A stretch of 64,000 nt of DNA from Motacilla alba alba (Eukaryota; Chordata; Aves; Passeriformes; Motacillidae). The stretch's first letter is position 1. The number at the start of each line of letters is the position of its first letter. The position numbers and the translations under genes were made by a program. The notes beneath the pieces were generated by a model. That model was not told the DNA's origin. It worked only from the letters and a program-made list of their open reading frames with translations, and searched no databases. The stretch covers positions 1,875,147-1,939,146 of the forward strand of contig NC_052044.1 in assembly GCF_015832195.1 (NCBI RefSeq), in the 5' to 3' direction. Positions 22,140 through 33,089 of the stretch are shown piece after piece.

Positions 22140-22320
22140 ACCTTTAAATGCATCTTTTACTGCTGCGGCACATTATATTTGCAGATCATAAAATCCACCT
22201 CCAGCGCTCGCCGAGACTGTCCTGACATTACTGTTTTATGACCTTGACTTATTGTGGTCACCTGGATAATATTTAAATCAACGTTATGGGGCTCGCGCTG
22301 ATATTAAAATCCCCCCGCCG
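22140..22320 (-). promoter_or_regulatory. Candidate promoter/enhancer upstream of mir-196a-2
   Basis: A unique island about 1.1 kb upstream of the miRNA in its transcription direction. On the minus strand it carries TTTTAATATCAGCG, ATAACGTTGATTTAAATATT, CAGGTGACCACAATAAG, TCAAGGTCA (22239-22247) followed by TAAAACAG, and GATTTTATGATCTGCAAATA. TCAAGGTCA fits an extended nuclear-receptor half-site (NR5A/ERR type) and TTTATGA fits CDX/posterior HOX sites. Its position between the HOXC10 3' end and the hairpin makes a regulatory role for either gene plausible. Confidence 0.5.
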
Positions 22321-22530
22321 CCAGGAGAGGCTCCCGGAGCCTCAGAAGGACGAGCCTTGAGGAGGGGGAAAAATCTTATATAGAGAGAGGTGGCGGCGGT
22401 GGGGGCAGTGGGGGAGAAGAGCTTCTTCACCCCCCCCCCCCCCAAAAGGGAAAAAAATATAAATAAATAAATGATTTTTTTTTTTTTTCACCGCGTTTTA
22501 AGGAACCCACTCGTCCACGGTTCTGTGAAA

Positions 22531-22536
22531 TTTATT
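22531..22536 (-). terminator. Candidate HOXC10 polyadenylation signal AATAAA
   Basis: On the minus strand CCAAAATAAATTTCACAG lies in a high-complexity block, with GT-rich sequence (CCGTGGACGAGTGGG) following 10-30 nt downstream as expected for a cleavage region. The assignment to HOXC10 is by position. Confidence 0.4.
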
Positions 22537-23329
22537 TTGGCTCCGGGAAGGGAGATACATGCACAGGGTACGGCATACAGGGTGTGTTTCAACAGCACGG
22601 CCACGAGAAATGGACTTTTTTCAGCCTTTTTTTTCCTGCCCCCCCATCACCAGACCACCCAAAACTCTGATTTTTGAAATTAGTTTTTTCCTTTCCTCCC
22701 CCCACCCATTTTTTTTCCTGCTCTATTCCCCTTAAATATTTAATTTAATTTAATTTTATTTTATTTTTTGGATGGCATCGCTTTCCCTGGGAGGAGCCGC
22801 AGGGCGGGAGGTGCCCCCCTCCCCACCCAGCCGAAATTCATCTTTTTTCATCTTTTCTCATCTTTTCTCATTTTATTTTCTCATCTTTTCTCATCCTTTC
22901 TCATCTTTTCTCATCTTTTCTCCTTTCCTGGCGCTTTTTCCGCCGTTTTCCTGGCGCGGCGGCCGAGCTACGCCGGGATTGGGGGAAAAACAAACCCCAA
23001 AAAAAAGACAAAAAACTTGGGGAGGCATTTATTCCCTCCCGAGCAGAAAAGCACACCTGGGGAAGAGTCCTCCTGCTCGTGCTGCGCGGAAATAACTTAA
23101 ATACTCGATAAAGAGGGGGTTTTGTATTTTTTGTGTGTTTTTTCGCCACTGTCTCGTTTCGCACCTTTCCTCTCCCCTCCGAGGAGCCGCGGGCTGCGCA
23201 ATCCCCTCGTGGCGCTCGGAGCGCAAAATCCGCTCCAGGTCCTTTTGTTTTAGTCGGGTTTTTCGCCCTCTCGGCCGGTCGGGATTTTGCGGGCGCGAGG
23301 AAAAACCAACCAAAAAAAAAAAAAAAAGA

Positions 23330-23935
23330 AAAAAAAAAATAAAACGAGGAAATAAAATAAAAGAACGAAATGAAAGAAGGAAATGAAATAGCGAAATGAA
23401 ATGGAGAGATGGAGTTACAGGATGAAATGAAAGGGGGAAAGGAAATGAGGAAATGGGGAAATGAAATGGAATAATGACAGAAAACAATGAAATAAAAGGG
23501 CGAAATGAAACGATGGGCTGGTGAAATAAAATAACAAAATAATAAAAGGAGATGATTGAAGAAAATATCAAAATAAAATAAAATAAAATAAAATAAAACC
23601 CAAATAGAATAGAATAGACTAGAATAGAATAGAATAGAATGAAATGAAATGAAATGAAATAAGAAAATCAAAGTAGAATAGAATAGAATAGAATAGAATA
23701 GAATAGAACAAAACAAAACAAAATAAAATAAAATAAAAATTAAAAATAAAATAGAATAAAATAAAATAAAAGAAAGTAAAATGAGGAAAACAATGAAATG
23801 AAATAATGAAATAATGCAATAATGAAATAAAATAATGAAATAATAAAACGAACCCAGAAAACAACAGCAGAAAATAATAAAATAAAATAACAGAATAAAA
23901 CAACAAAACAAAACAACAGTAAAATGCTGATTAAA
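23330..23935. repeat. Pentanucleotide microsatellite complex (AGAAT, GAAAT, AAAAT)
   Basis: Long runs of AAATAAAATA, GAATAGAATA and GAAATGAAAT units on the + strand, with short interruptions. On the minus strand this gives Phe/Ile/Leu/Tyr-rich ORFs that are not genes. Confidence 0.9.
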
Positions 23936-24044
23936 CGGCCAAAAAAAAACCCCCAAAAAATCAGAAAAAAATCCAAAAAAAAATCAAAAGAAAAGCTAGG
24001 GAGCCCCGAGAGGCCGGCGGCGCGGAGGGGCGGGCGGGCGTTGC

Positions 24045-24322
24045 TCAGCTGAAGCCGAAGCCGGCGCTGAGCTGGCTGACGCGGCTCTCGCGGTTCATCT
24101 TCTTGAGCTTCATGCGGCGGTTCTGGAACCAGATCTTGACCTGGCGGTCGGTGAGCGCGATGCTGCGGCTGATCTCCAGGCGGCGCTCGCGGGTCAGGTA
24201 CATGTTGAACAGGAACTCCTTCTCCAGCTCCAGCGTCTGGTGCTTGGTGTAGGGGCAGCGCTTCTTGCGCCCGCTGCGCGCCGTCAGCCACGTCCCGCCC
24301 GCGCCCTCGGCCCGCGGCCCGT
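24045..24322 (-). CDS. HOXC10: HOXC10 exon 2 (homeobox exon)
   Basis: This exon encodes residues 208 (split codon) to 299 of HOXC10. A short linker, [13 protein letters not shown], keeps the PBX-type Trp (W219). The homeodomain spans residues 225-284, beginning [20 protein letters not shown], with helix 3 [16 protein letters not shown]. The tail is [15 protein letters not shown]. Compared with the usual HOXC10 sequence the turn before helix 3 is SRSIAL rather than SKTINL, and the tail is diverged. The acceptor on the minus strand is TTTGGCAG followed by ACGGGCC. Third codon positions are almost entirely G or C. The identity as a HOX10 gene is certain, and the C-cluster assignment comes from exon 1 and position. 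Confidence 0.97.
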
Positions 24323-24369
24323 CTGCCAAAGACAACGCGGCGTCAGCGCCGCCGCAGCGCCCGCGGGGG

Positions 24370-25619
24370 GAATCTGGGCAGAGTTTAGGGGTTTTTTCCG
24401 GGAGAAAATCCGGTTTGGGGTTTTTTTTTCAGTGAGGAAATGGGGTTATTGGGGTTTCTTCTGCCAGAAAATGGAGGTTTTCAGTTTTTTCCCGGGAGAA
24501 AATCGGGTTTGGGGTTTTTTTTTCAGTGAGGAAATGGGGTTATTGGGGTTTCTTCTGCCAGAAAATGGGGGTTTTCGGTTTTTTTCTCGCGAGGAAATGG
24601 GGTTAGAGGGCTTTTTCTGCCAGAAAATGGGGGCTTCAGGGTTTTTTCCGGGAGAAAATCCGGTTTGGGGTTTTTGTTCCGGGAGAAAATGGGGTTATTT
24701 GGGTTTTTTTTCTGCCAGAAAACGGGGGTTTTAGGGGTTTTCCCGGGAGGAAATGGGGTTATTGGGGTTTCTTCTGACAGAAAATGGAGGTTTTCAGTTT
24801 TTTCCCGGGAGAAAATCGGGTTTGGGGTTATTGTTTTGGGATAAAAGAGGTTTTTTCCGGGAGGAAATCCAGTTTGGGTTTTTTTTTTCAGTGAGGAAAT
24901 GGGGTTATTGGGGTTTCTTCTGCCAGAAAATGGGGGTTTCAGGGTTTTTTCCGGGAGAAAATCCGGTTTGGGGTTTTTGTTCCGGGAGAAAATGGGGTTA
25001 TTGGGGTTTTTTCTGCCAGAAAATGGGGGTTTTAGGGGTTTTCCCGGGAGGAAATCCGGTTTGGGGTCTTTTTTCCGTGAAGAAGTGGGGTTATTGGGGT
25101 CTCTTCTGCCAGAAAATGGGGGGTTTAGGGTTTATTGGGGTTTTTTTCTGCCAGAAAACGGGGGGTTTTAGGGGTTTTCCCGGGAGAAAATCCGGTTTGG
25201 GGTCTTTTTCCCGTGAGGAAGTGGGGTTATTGTTTTGTTTTCTGACAGAAAATGGGGGCTTTAGGGGTTTTTTTTCCGTGAGGAAATGGGGTTATTTGGG
25301 TTTTTTCTGCCAAAAAAATGGGGGGGTTGGGTTTTTTCCAGGATAAAATCGGGTTTGTTGTTTTTTTTGAGGGGGGGATAAAATGGGGGTTTTCGGTTTT
25401 TTTCTGGGAGGAAATCGGGTTCGGGTTTTTTTTCCGTGAGGAAATGGGGATTCTTGGGGTGCTTAGCTGGAGAAAAAGATGTGATGTGGGTTTTTTTCTG
25501 AGAGAAAATGGGATTTTTCGATTTTTTTCAGGGAGAAAATCGGGTGGGGGGGGGTTTTTTTGGGGGGGTTTTTGGGGGGGGTTTGGGTTTGGTGGTTTTT
25601 TTGTTTTGGTTTGGGTTTG

Positions 25620-25663
<44 letters not shown>

Positions 25664-26110
25664 TGATAATATGGGATTTTTCCGGTTTTTTTTTTCCGGG
25701 AGAAAATCGGATTTGGGGTTGTGTTTTTTGGGATAAAATGGGGGTTTTCGTTTTTTTCCGGGAGGAAATCGGGTTCGGGTTTTTTTTCCGGGAGGAAATG
25801 GGGATTCTTGGGGTGCTCAGCTGGAGAAAATGGGTGATACGGGTTTTTTTCTGAAAGAAAATGGGGTTATTGGGGTTTTTCTGCCAGATAATAGCGTTAT
25901 TTGAGGTTTTTCCTGGAGAAAAACCGGGTTATTGGATTGGTTTTTTTTCCCGGGAGAAAATCGAGTTTCAGTACTAATTTTTTCCTCGGGAAAATTTGGT
26001 TTATAGAAGGGGTTTTTTTTTCCGTCAGAAAATGGCGTTGTATATTTAGGGTTTTTTCTGCGAGAAAATGCGGGTATTTGGCTTTTTTTCCATGAGAAAA
26101 TCGGGTTTAA
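24370..26110. repeat. Higher-order ~90-100-bp repeat in the HOXC10 intron
   Basis: Modules recur in order: GGGTTTTTTCCGGGAGAAAA with TCCGGTTTGGGG, then TTTTTTTCAGTGAGGAAATG, then GGGGTTATTGGGGTTTCTTC with TGCCAGAAAATGGGGG. Units are homogeneous to about 25300 and progressively diverged beyond. A run of about 40 T lies at about 25622-25662. Gly/Phe-rich ORFs on the + strand reflect the repeat. Confidence 0.85.
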
Positions 26111-26665
26111 ATAATTATTTTTCCGCGGTAAAATTGGATTTCCACAGAGGTTTTAACGCGCGGCAATAGGGGCGGAATTGGGCCCGAAAATCAGATTTAT
26201 ATAAGCTTCATTCTGCACGAAAATCGGGTTTATACGCGGCTTTTCTGGGAGAAAACTGAGTTTAAATAAAGGTTTCTCCGGCAAATCGCGTTCCAACGAG
26301 ACTCTCACCGCACGAAAATCAAGGGGAAATAAAGATTATCCGGGCTCGAAAGCCGAGTTCAAAGAAAGGTTTATTAGCCCCAAAATGGGGTTCATATTCA
26401 GGTTTATTCCGTTTAAATAAGGGGGGTTCCGGCTCCAAAGTCGGGTTTCAAAATTGGTTTATTCGCCCCCAAACCCGGGTTTAAATAATGGACTTTTCCC
26501 GGCTCGAAAATCAGGTTCAAATAAAGAATTATTCGGCCCGAAATCGAGTTTATAGACAGGTTTATTCGGGTTAAAATGAAGGTTTATTCGGCCCTAAAGC
26601 CGGGTTTAAATGAAGGTTTATTCGGCCCTAAAGCCGGGTTTAATCGAAGGCTTTGGAGCGGTTTT
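26111..26665. repeat. Degenerate 35-40-bp repeat in the HOXC10 intron
   Basis: Units of CCCGAAAATCGGGTTTAAAT with AGGTTTATTCGG continue from the previous array in decayed form. Two adjacent near-identical copies of GCCCTAAAGCCGGGTTTAAAT lie at about 26592-26650. Confidence 0.7.
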
Positions 26666-26689
26666 GGGGCTGGGGGCGCAGGGGTTAAA

Positions 26690-27455
26690 ATGAGACGCGA
26701 GATTGGGGAGAAAAATCGGGGTTTAGGGAGAAAAATCGGAGTTTGGGCCGATAAATCGGGATTTTGGGGAGAAAAATGGAAATTTAGAGGAGATAAACCG
26801 GGGTTTTGGGGAGAAAAATCGGGGTTTTGGGGAGATAAATCGGATTTTGGGGAGATCATTTGAATTTGGGGGGAATAAATCGGATTTTGGGGGGGATAAA
26901 TCGGATTTTGGGCGGATACATTTGGTTTGGAGGAGAAAAATCGGAGTTTTGGGAGGGGAATCGGATTTTGGGGAAAATAACTGGGTTGGGGAAGGAGATG
27001 GGGTTTTGGGGAGGGAAGCGGGGATTTGGGGCAGAAGCGTCGAGTTGGGAAGAGGCAAATCGGGGTTCGGGGAGGGGAATTGGGATTTTGGGAAAAAGAA
27101 CCGAGTTTAGGGAGATCCACCGGGATTTAGGGGAGGGAATCGGGATTTGGGGAGGGAAATCGGGGTTTTGGGGGAGAAGGATGGAGTTTGGGGGAGATAA
27201 ATCGGGGTTCGGGGAGGAAATGGGGTTTGGGGGAGGAAAATGGGATTTTGGGGGAAAAGAATCGGGTTTGGAGAGAGAAATCGGGGTTCGGGGGAAGAGA
27301 AATTGGGATTTTGGGAAGAAGAATCACATTTGGGGGACATAGATCGGGATTTTGGGGGCATAAATCGGGATTTTGGGGGGCATAAATCGGGGTTTGGGGG
27401 ACATAAATGGGGGTTTGGGGGCACCCAGCAGATTTTGGGGGTAAAAAAGGGGTTT
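26690..27455. repeat. ~25-30-bp repeat GGAGAAAAATCGGGGTTTTGG in the HOXC10 intron
   Basis: More than 25 units of GGGGAGATAAATCGGGATTTTG and variants. The array is open in several frames on both strands (Gly/Phe/Lys or Pro/Ser/Asn-rich), so these ORFs were not accepted as genes. Confidence 0.85.
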
Positions 27456-29100
27456 TAGGCACCTGCAGCGCGTGGTGGCGGGGGTGAAGATCCGCTGCCT
27501 CCCCAGGGCAATTAAACAGCGCTAATTAAACCCCCCCCCCCGCGGTCACTGATGAATTTCGGGCTCCCCCGCATCAGCCCCGAACCCCGAATCGTTTCTC
27601 GGCGCGGTTCGGGGCCATTTTGGGGTGAAATTCAGGGATTTTGGCGGCTTTCCCCGCCGGGCTGCGCTGCCAGGGCACGAACCGGGGCGAAAAGGGCGAA
27701 ACTCGGGGAAGAAACAACCAGCGGAGCGTCCTTGAATTTGGCCACGAGCAGGGAAAATCCGAGCCCCAAATCTGGGGAAAATCCCAGAAAATCGGAGCAA
27801 ATCCTCGGCCCCGTTTGGGGAAATTCCGGGGGAATTCGGGGTTCGCCCTTCAGGACCCCCGAACGCTGAAATTCCAGATGAAAATGGGTTTTATATTAAA
27901 AGATCGAAACTGGGGCTCGACAGAAAGGAAAAGGGCAGCTCGGGGAGGTTTTTAGCAACAGAAATCGCCCGAATCCGCCCCAAACCGCCTCTGACCGTCC
28001 CGACCCCGAATTTCTCTGACAGCGACCCCAAAGAATCCCCCCAAGCCGCGCAGCCCGGGCGGATAAATCCCTTGTTGTCCATTCCTGTTCCGTCCTTTCC
28101 GCCGCAGCGCAAATCCAGCCCCAAAGAATCTCCTTTTTTTGGGTTATCCGCCCCCAAAACCTCTCCCGGCGCCTTGTGCGGATCGGCTCCGCGGCGTTTT
28201 GATAACCTTGACTTTGCTTTTTTCGCCTTGGTTTTGATGGGGTTTTGTTGGGTTTTTTTTTACTTCCCGGGGTTTTTTTTGGTGCAATCGCAGCTCAGCC
28301 CTCAGATAAAATCATTTCCCCTCCGGGTGCCAAACCAGAAATGCGAATTATTCAAAATCAAAAGCGGGGGGGAGAGAATTTCTGGCTTTGCTCCCGCCGA
28401 GGCCGCCTTTGGTGGGGGAGGAGAGGTTTTGTTGGGGTCAGGGGGTTTTGGGGTGTCCGCAGAGCCGCAATTTTGGGATATTTTAATCCCCACAGCACAG
28501 GCAAAGCCAGGTTGAGATCCGAGCGGGATTTTCCTGGGATTTTTGGGGTTTTTTTCCCTCAGAAAATGCAATCCCGTCACTCCCGCTGCCCGAATCCGCC
28601 TCTGGGTGTGCCCGGGTTGGGATTAAAGGGGGAATAAACCCCGAATATCCCGAATTTTCGGCCTGCCCGGCCGCAATCCGGCAGCTTTCCGTGCGAGCCC
28701 CGGGAAAGCCCCAAAGCCGAACCCTCTGCTCGGCGCGGCAGAGCCCTTCCTGCGCCTCCGCCAGGGCACGGAACAAACTGGGGGAGTTCAGCTCAAAAAA
28801 AGCTTCTCCTCCTCTCCCGGAGCCTCTTCCCAGCCCGGGAAGGAGCCGCAATTCCCGCCTGGAGCTGCCAGTTCCATTTCCATTATTTCCATTATTTTCA
28901 TTTCAATTCTTTCTCCTTTTTCCTCCCTCTTTGACCGCGAGCCAAAGCCAGAGGAATCCAACGCTGGCCCCGCGCGCAGAAACGAAGAATTCCCCTCGGA
29001 AAAAGGGGCGAAAAGCGGGGTTCGCCCCCCGAACATCACAGCAAGCGCTCCCCGAGAGCCCCCCGAGCCCCGAACCCCGAATCCCCGCGGTTCCAAAGCA
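27456..29100. other. HOXC10 intron, mostly non-tandem part
   Basis: Mixed GC-rich sequence without recognised exons, including a short C run near 27531-27541. It separates the two repeat fields of the 5.6-kb HOXC10 intron (24323-29912). Nothing functional was recognised. Confidence 0.5.
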
Positions 29101-29104
29101 AAGC

Positions 29105-29680
29105 CCCCAAACTCCGAATTTCCATCCTTTTTCTGCACCGAACTCCGAATTTCCATCCTTTTTCTGCACCGAACTCCGAATTTCCATCCTCTTTCTGGAA
29201 CCAAACACCAAATTCCCGTCCTTTCTCTGCACCGAACTCCAAATTTCCATCCTTTTTCTGCACCAAACACCAAATTCCTGTCCTTTCTCTGCACCGAACT
29301 CCAAATTCCCATCCTTTTTTTCCGCAGAAAACTCGGCATTTCCATCCTTTTTCTGCACCGAACTCCAAATTTCCATCATTTTTCTACACCAAACTCCGAA
29401 TTTCCATTCTTTTATGGCACCAAACACCAAATTTCCATCATCTTTCTGCACCAAACTCGAATTTCCATTATTTTTATAGCACCAAACACCAAATTTCCAT
29501 CCTTTTTCTGCACCGAACTCCAAATTTCCATCCTTTTTCTGCACTAAACTCGAATTTCCACCCTTTATTCCGCACCAAACACCAAATTTCCATTCTTTTC
29601 AGCCCCGAACACCACATTTCCATCCTTTTATGGCACCAAACACCAAATTTCCGTGGTTTTTAGCCCCGAACACCGCGTTC
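29105..29680. repeat. 31-bp minisatellite in the HOXC10 intron
   Basis: About eighteen units of the type CCGAACTCCAAATTTCCATC followed by CTTTTTCTGCA, spaced 31 bp apart at the start of the array (29111, 29142). The minus strand is open through the array, giving a Gly/Asn/Phe-rich false ORF. Confidence 0.9.
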
Positions 29681-29912
29681 CCGTCCTCCCCCGCAGCCCC
29701 CGCGCTCTCTGCTCCCGTTTCTCCCCTGTGCCCCAAACGCTCGAATTCATTTTTTCAACTCCCCCATTTCAGGCCGAATATTGATATTTTTTCCCCCCTT
29801 AAAGCGCCCTCCATCCGGATCGCTTCAGCCCCAATTTCTGCGGGAGAATCCTGCGGGGCAGCGAGCGCGCTGCGGGCCGATTTTAACCCCTTCGCCGCCG
29901 CGCCTGCCCTAC

Positions 29913-30534
29913 CTTTGGCCTCGCAGTCCGAGTTGTCGGTGCTGCCGGCGTCCGCGCTTTTCCGCCGCTCCTCGTCGGCCTCGGCCGCGCTCGCTTTGGC
30001 TTTTTCCGCTTTGATTTCGCCCCGCGGCTGCTCCGCGCCGGCGCTGCGGGGGCAGTGCCGCTGGAACGGGGGCGACGCCGCCTCGGGGGTCGCTTCCCCG
30101 CGGCCGCCGGCGCTCTGGAAGGCGGCGCGGAGCTCGGCGGGCTCGGGGCTCTTGTCGAGCGCGGGGTAGCGGTAGAAGCCGGCCCCGGGCGGCTCGGGCT
30201 CGCCCAGGCAGGGCTCGGCGAACAGGCCGGAGCTGTCGGCGCCGCCGGGCCGCTTCTCGGCGAACAGGCAGCAGCCGCCCTCCTCCTTGACGGCGGCGAA
30301 GGCGCAGCCGGGCCGCGAGGAGCCCTTGGGCTCGGCCCAGGCGTCCAGCTGCGCCAGGTAGGACGGGAAGGAGCCCGGCGAGGCCTCGTCGCGCTTGGGG
30401 AGCGCGGCGCAGCTGCGCAGCGGCGGCAGCTCCGCGGGCTGCGCGAAGAGCCCCGCGGGCGCGGAGAAGGGCTCGGGCCGGGCCAGCGGCTCCATCAGGA
30501 AGGCGCCGGGAGCCGCGCCGCCGGGACACGACAT
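29913..30534 (-). CDS. HOXC10: HOXC10 exon 1
   Basis: This exon encodes residues 1-207 plus one base of codon 208 of HOXC10, an Abd-B-class homeodomain factor acting in the nucleus in lumbar and hindlimb patterning. Family landmarks are the MSCPG start, MEPLARPE (14-21), KRDE (47-50), SYLAQLDAW (58-66), VKEEGGCCLFAEKR (82-95), CLGEPEPPG (109-117), YPALDKSPE, GEIKAEKAK and STDNSDCEAK. The donor is GAGGCCAAAG followed by GTAGGG on the minus strand; joining to exon 2 gives EAKDGPRAE. The predicted protein is 299 residues against 342 in human, with losses between the landmarks and heavy Ala/Gly/Pro/Arg drift. The identity is secure, and the divergence is unusual for a Hox gene. Confidence 0.95.
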
Positions 30535-30910
30535 TTTCTCCGGCAGCGCTCGGCGGCAGGAATACTCCGGCCGGGGGCTGACATCTTTTTTTTAGCGAGG
30601 GGGGGAAGGAGGAGAGAGAGAGAGAGAGAGAGGGGAAAAAAAAAAAAAAGGGAAGGGAGGAAAAAAAATTAAAAAAAAAAAATCGGAGCGCGGTAATTAC
30701 CCGCGCATCGCTCTCGCCCCCCCGCCCCCGCCGCCGCCGCCGCCCCCGCCTCTTTTTTTATTTTTTTTTTAATTTTTTCGATATTTTTTTCCCTTTTTTT
30801 TCGCCTTCCAGCCTTCGCCCCCACGTGACGCCCAGGCCAATGAGGATTGAAAATGGCCTTGGTGATCCAGACGGCGAGCGCGTCACGGGGGTCAAGTTGT
30901 CGCCGGCGGC
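30535..30910 (-). promoter_or_regulatory. HOXC10: HOXC10 promoter / 5' flank
   Basis: A CACGTG E-box lies at 30822-30827 and a CCAAT on the + strand at 30837-30841, about 290-305 bp upstream of the start codon. A (GA)n run at about 30612-30632 and A-rich runs (30633-30680) lie between these and the leader. The E-box/CCAAT pair parallels that upstream of HOXC9 and HOXC11. Confidence 0.6.
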
Positions 30911-32517
30911 GGCGGCTCCGTGGAGCAACAGCGACATCTGCCCGGGAGCCGCGGCCCCGCAGAGCCCCGCTCGGCCCGGCCCGGCCCCGCCCGGGCCAAA
31001 CCCGCCGCAAAAAGCCCGATTCCACCGCGATTCCCCGGCCTCCGCCCGCCCCCCCGCGCGCGTTTATAGCGGCGATAAACGGGGGGATTCGGTGTTAAAA
31101 ATAAAATTACTGCGCGGCTTTTCATCGTCTGCTTTGCTTTGGTTTTGGTTTTTTTTTTTTTTCCCTCCCTTAATTCCGTCTGCAGTACCTCGGTCGAAAA
31201 ATCCGCTTTTTGCGGCGGGAAATAGGGAGGGGGGTTTAATTTGGGTTTAATTGCGGTTTAATTAGCGAACCCCCCTCCTCTTCCTCCCTCGGCCGCTCCT
31301 CCGGCCCCGCTCCGCGCTCGGAGCCGTCGCTCCTCGGCCGAATTTTGGGTTTTATTCCGATGTTTTCGGGCTCTGCGGGGCTGGGGGGGCTTCGGGGGCC
31401 GCGCTCGGCTTTGGCCCTTTAGGAGAAAAATCGGGGCGGGGGCCGGGGCAGAGAAATTTGGGGAAAAATCCCCCAAATCCCCAATTTCTGTTGGGTTTTT
31501 CCCGAGCGGTTTCCCCTGATGGGGGAAAAAAAGGGCGAAATCCAAATTCGCTTTCATTTTCCTTATTTTTGGCGGCGTGTTTTGAATTTTAATTCGTTTT
31601 TCTCCCCTTTCCCCGCCGCGCAGCGGCTTCGCCTCCCCCTGCCCTGCCCCAGCAGCTTTTTTTAATTATCCGCTCCCATTGCCGAATGTCTGGAATTTCT
31701 GGGATAAAACCGCATCGGGGGGAAGGGGGAGGAAAAAATCCCACCAGAGAGGGGGGGAAAAACCCGGAATTTGGGGAAAAAAAGCCGGAATTTGGAGAGC
31801 GCCGGCAGCCGCTGCCTCTTCTGCTCCGGGAATTCTCTCATCCAGCAGAAAAAATGGATTATTTTTAGAGCGAAACTCCACGGATTTGGGCGGCTTTGAA
31901 CTGAATCGAATTTCCATTCTTTCCCTGCCGTTTGTCAATGGAGTTTTCGTTGTTTTCCCGCAGCGAGTTGCGGATTAAAGTTCTTTTTTCCCCCCAGATT
32001 TTTTCTTTCTGCTCCTTTCGTTCCCAGCCTCGCTCCTCAACTTGGATTTTTTGGGGAATTTTTCGTCTCCCAGCGAAATTTTGACGCCCAAACCGCCGGA
32101 ATTGGAGTTTCTGGAGGTCGCCTCCGACTTTATTTCGTTTGTTAATCCAGAATTGGGGCTGGGGATTGGGAAAATGGGGAATAAATGGAGGAAAAAGGGA
32201 AATAGGCCGGGAATTTCAAGATCACGACGGGGCAGAAAGAGGCGGGTTCAGAGTCACTTCCAAGGGAAACGGAAAGAAAACGCCGAGCTCATTAAAAAAA
32301 CCCAAATAAACCAAAAAACAACAACAAAAAGCGGCGGAAAAGGGGAAGAAATGGGGGGAAATAGAGGGGAAATGGCAATAAAAGGGAAAGACAAAAGGCA
32401 AAAATAAAACGGAGGGGAGGGAAGGAAAGGGAGGGGGAAAGGAGAGAGTGGAACTTGACCGTTTGGGGCGATCGGTGCCGGCCCCGGGCACAGCCCGCGG
32501 GACCCCGGCACGGGCTG
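30911..32517. other. HOXC10-HOXC11 spacer, part 1
   Basis: A GC-rich CpG-island shoulder of HOXC10 to about 31080, then mixed sequence with no recognised gene. Short T runs occur at about 31146-31165. Nothing beyond composition could be assigned. Confidence 0.5.
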
Positions 32518-32880
32518 GGAACGATCGCCCGAGGGTTGCCCGAGGATTGCCCGAGGGTTTCCCGGGCCTTTCCCGGGCCTTTCCCGAGCCTTTCCCGAGC
32601 CTTTCCCGGGCCTTTCCCCGGGGTCCCCCGCGCCCCGAGGAGCCCCGAGGAGCCGGAGGCCGCCCCAATGAGCCCCCAGACCACCCCGAGGAGCCCCGAG
32701 GAGCCCCCAGACCACCCCGAGGAGCCCCGAGGAGCCCCAGGGAGCCCCAGGGAGCCCCAAGGAAGCCCAAGCAGCCCCGAGGAGCCCCGAGGAGCCGGAG
32801 GCCGCCCCCAGGAGCCCCGGGGAGCCCCGGGGAGCCCCGAGGAGCCGGAGGCCGCCCCCAGGAGCCCGAGGCCGCGGGCC
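32518..32880. repeat. GC-rich minisatellites TTTCCCGGGCC and GAGGAGCCCC
   Basis: A 10-12-bp CTTTCCCGGGC/CTTTCCCGAGC array (about 32555-32625) passes into CCCGAGGAGCCCCGAGGAGC units (about 32630-32870). Pro/Arg/Glu/Ser-rich or Gly/Ser/Trp-rich ORFs on both strands are repeat translations. Confidence 0.85.
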
Positions 32881-33089
32881 GGGCCGGGAGCTCCGCGCTG
32901 CCGCCGCCGCGGCCCCGGCGCCGTTTGGCTCCGCGCGGAAAAAAAGAAAAAGGATTAAAAAAATAAAAGGGAAAAGCGAATTGAGGCTTTATGGCCTCAG
33001 CTGGGGCACCGCGAGAGGAATCGCTGCTCTTTATGGGCCGCGCGGATTCCGGCTCCAGCCACGGGCCAGGAAATCAAAGCGCGGCGCCG

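Larger units (their letters stand above)
22510..24044 (-). other. HOXC10: Candidate HOXC10 3' UTR
   Basis: The sequence from the HOXC10 stop codon down to a unique block at about 22505-22630 that contains a canonical AATAAA on the minus strand. If this is the real 3' end, the UTR is about 1.5 kb and contains a 600-bp pentanucleotide microsatellite. No alternative convincing end was seen nearer the stop, although AATAAA-like hexamers are abundant in the microsatellite. Confidence 0.4.

Noticed and set aside
21053..22147. 364-residue + strand ORF starting within the mir-196a-2 arm
   Set aside because: It is antisense to the miRNA and crosses the GGA run and the 68-bp GC-rich repeat; Arg/Ala/Pro composition only.
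24753..25854. Gly/Phe-rich + strand ORFs in the HOXC10 intron
   Set aside because: Translation of the higher-order intron repeat; no start context or domain.
24045..30534. HOXA10 or HOXD10 as the identity of the HOX10 gene
   Set aside because: The homeodomain turn looks HOXA10-like, but exon 1 landmarks (AEKR, CLGE, SYLAQLDAW) and the flanking HOXC9, HOXC11 and mir-196a-2 place it in the C cluster.
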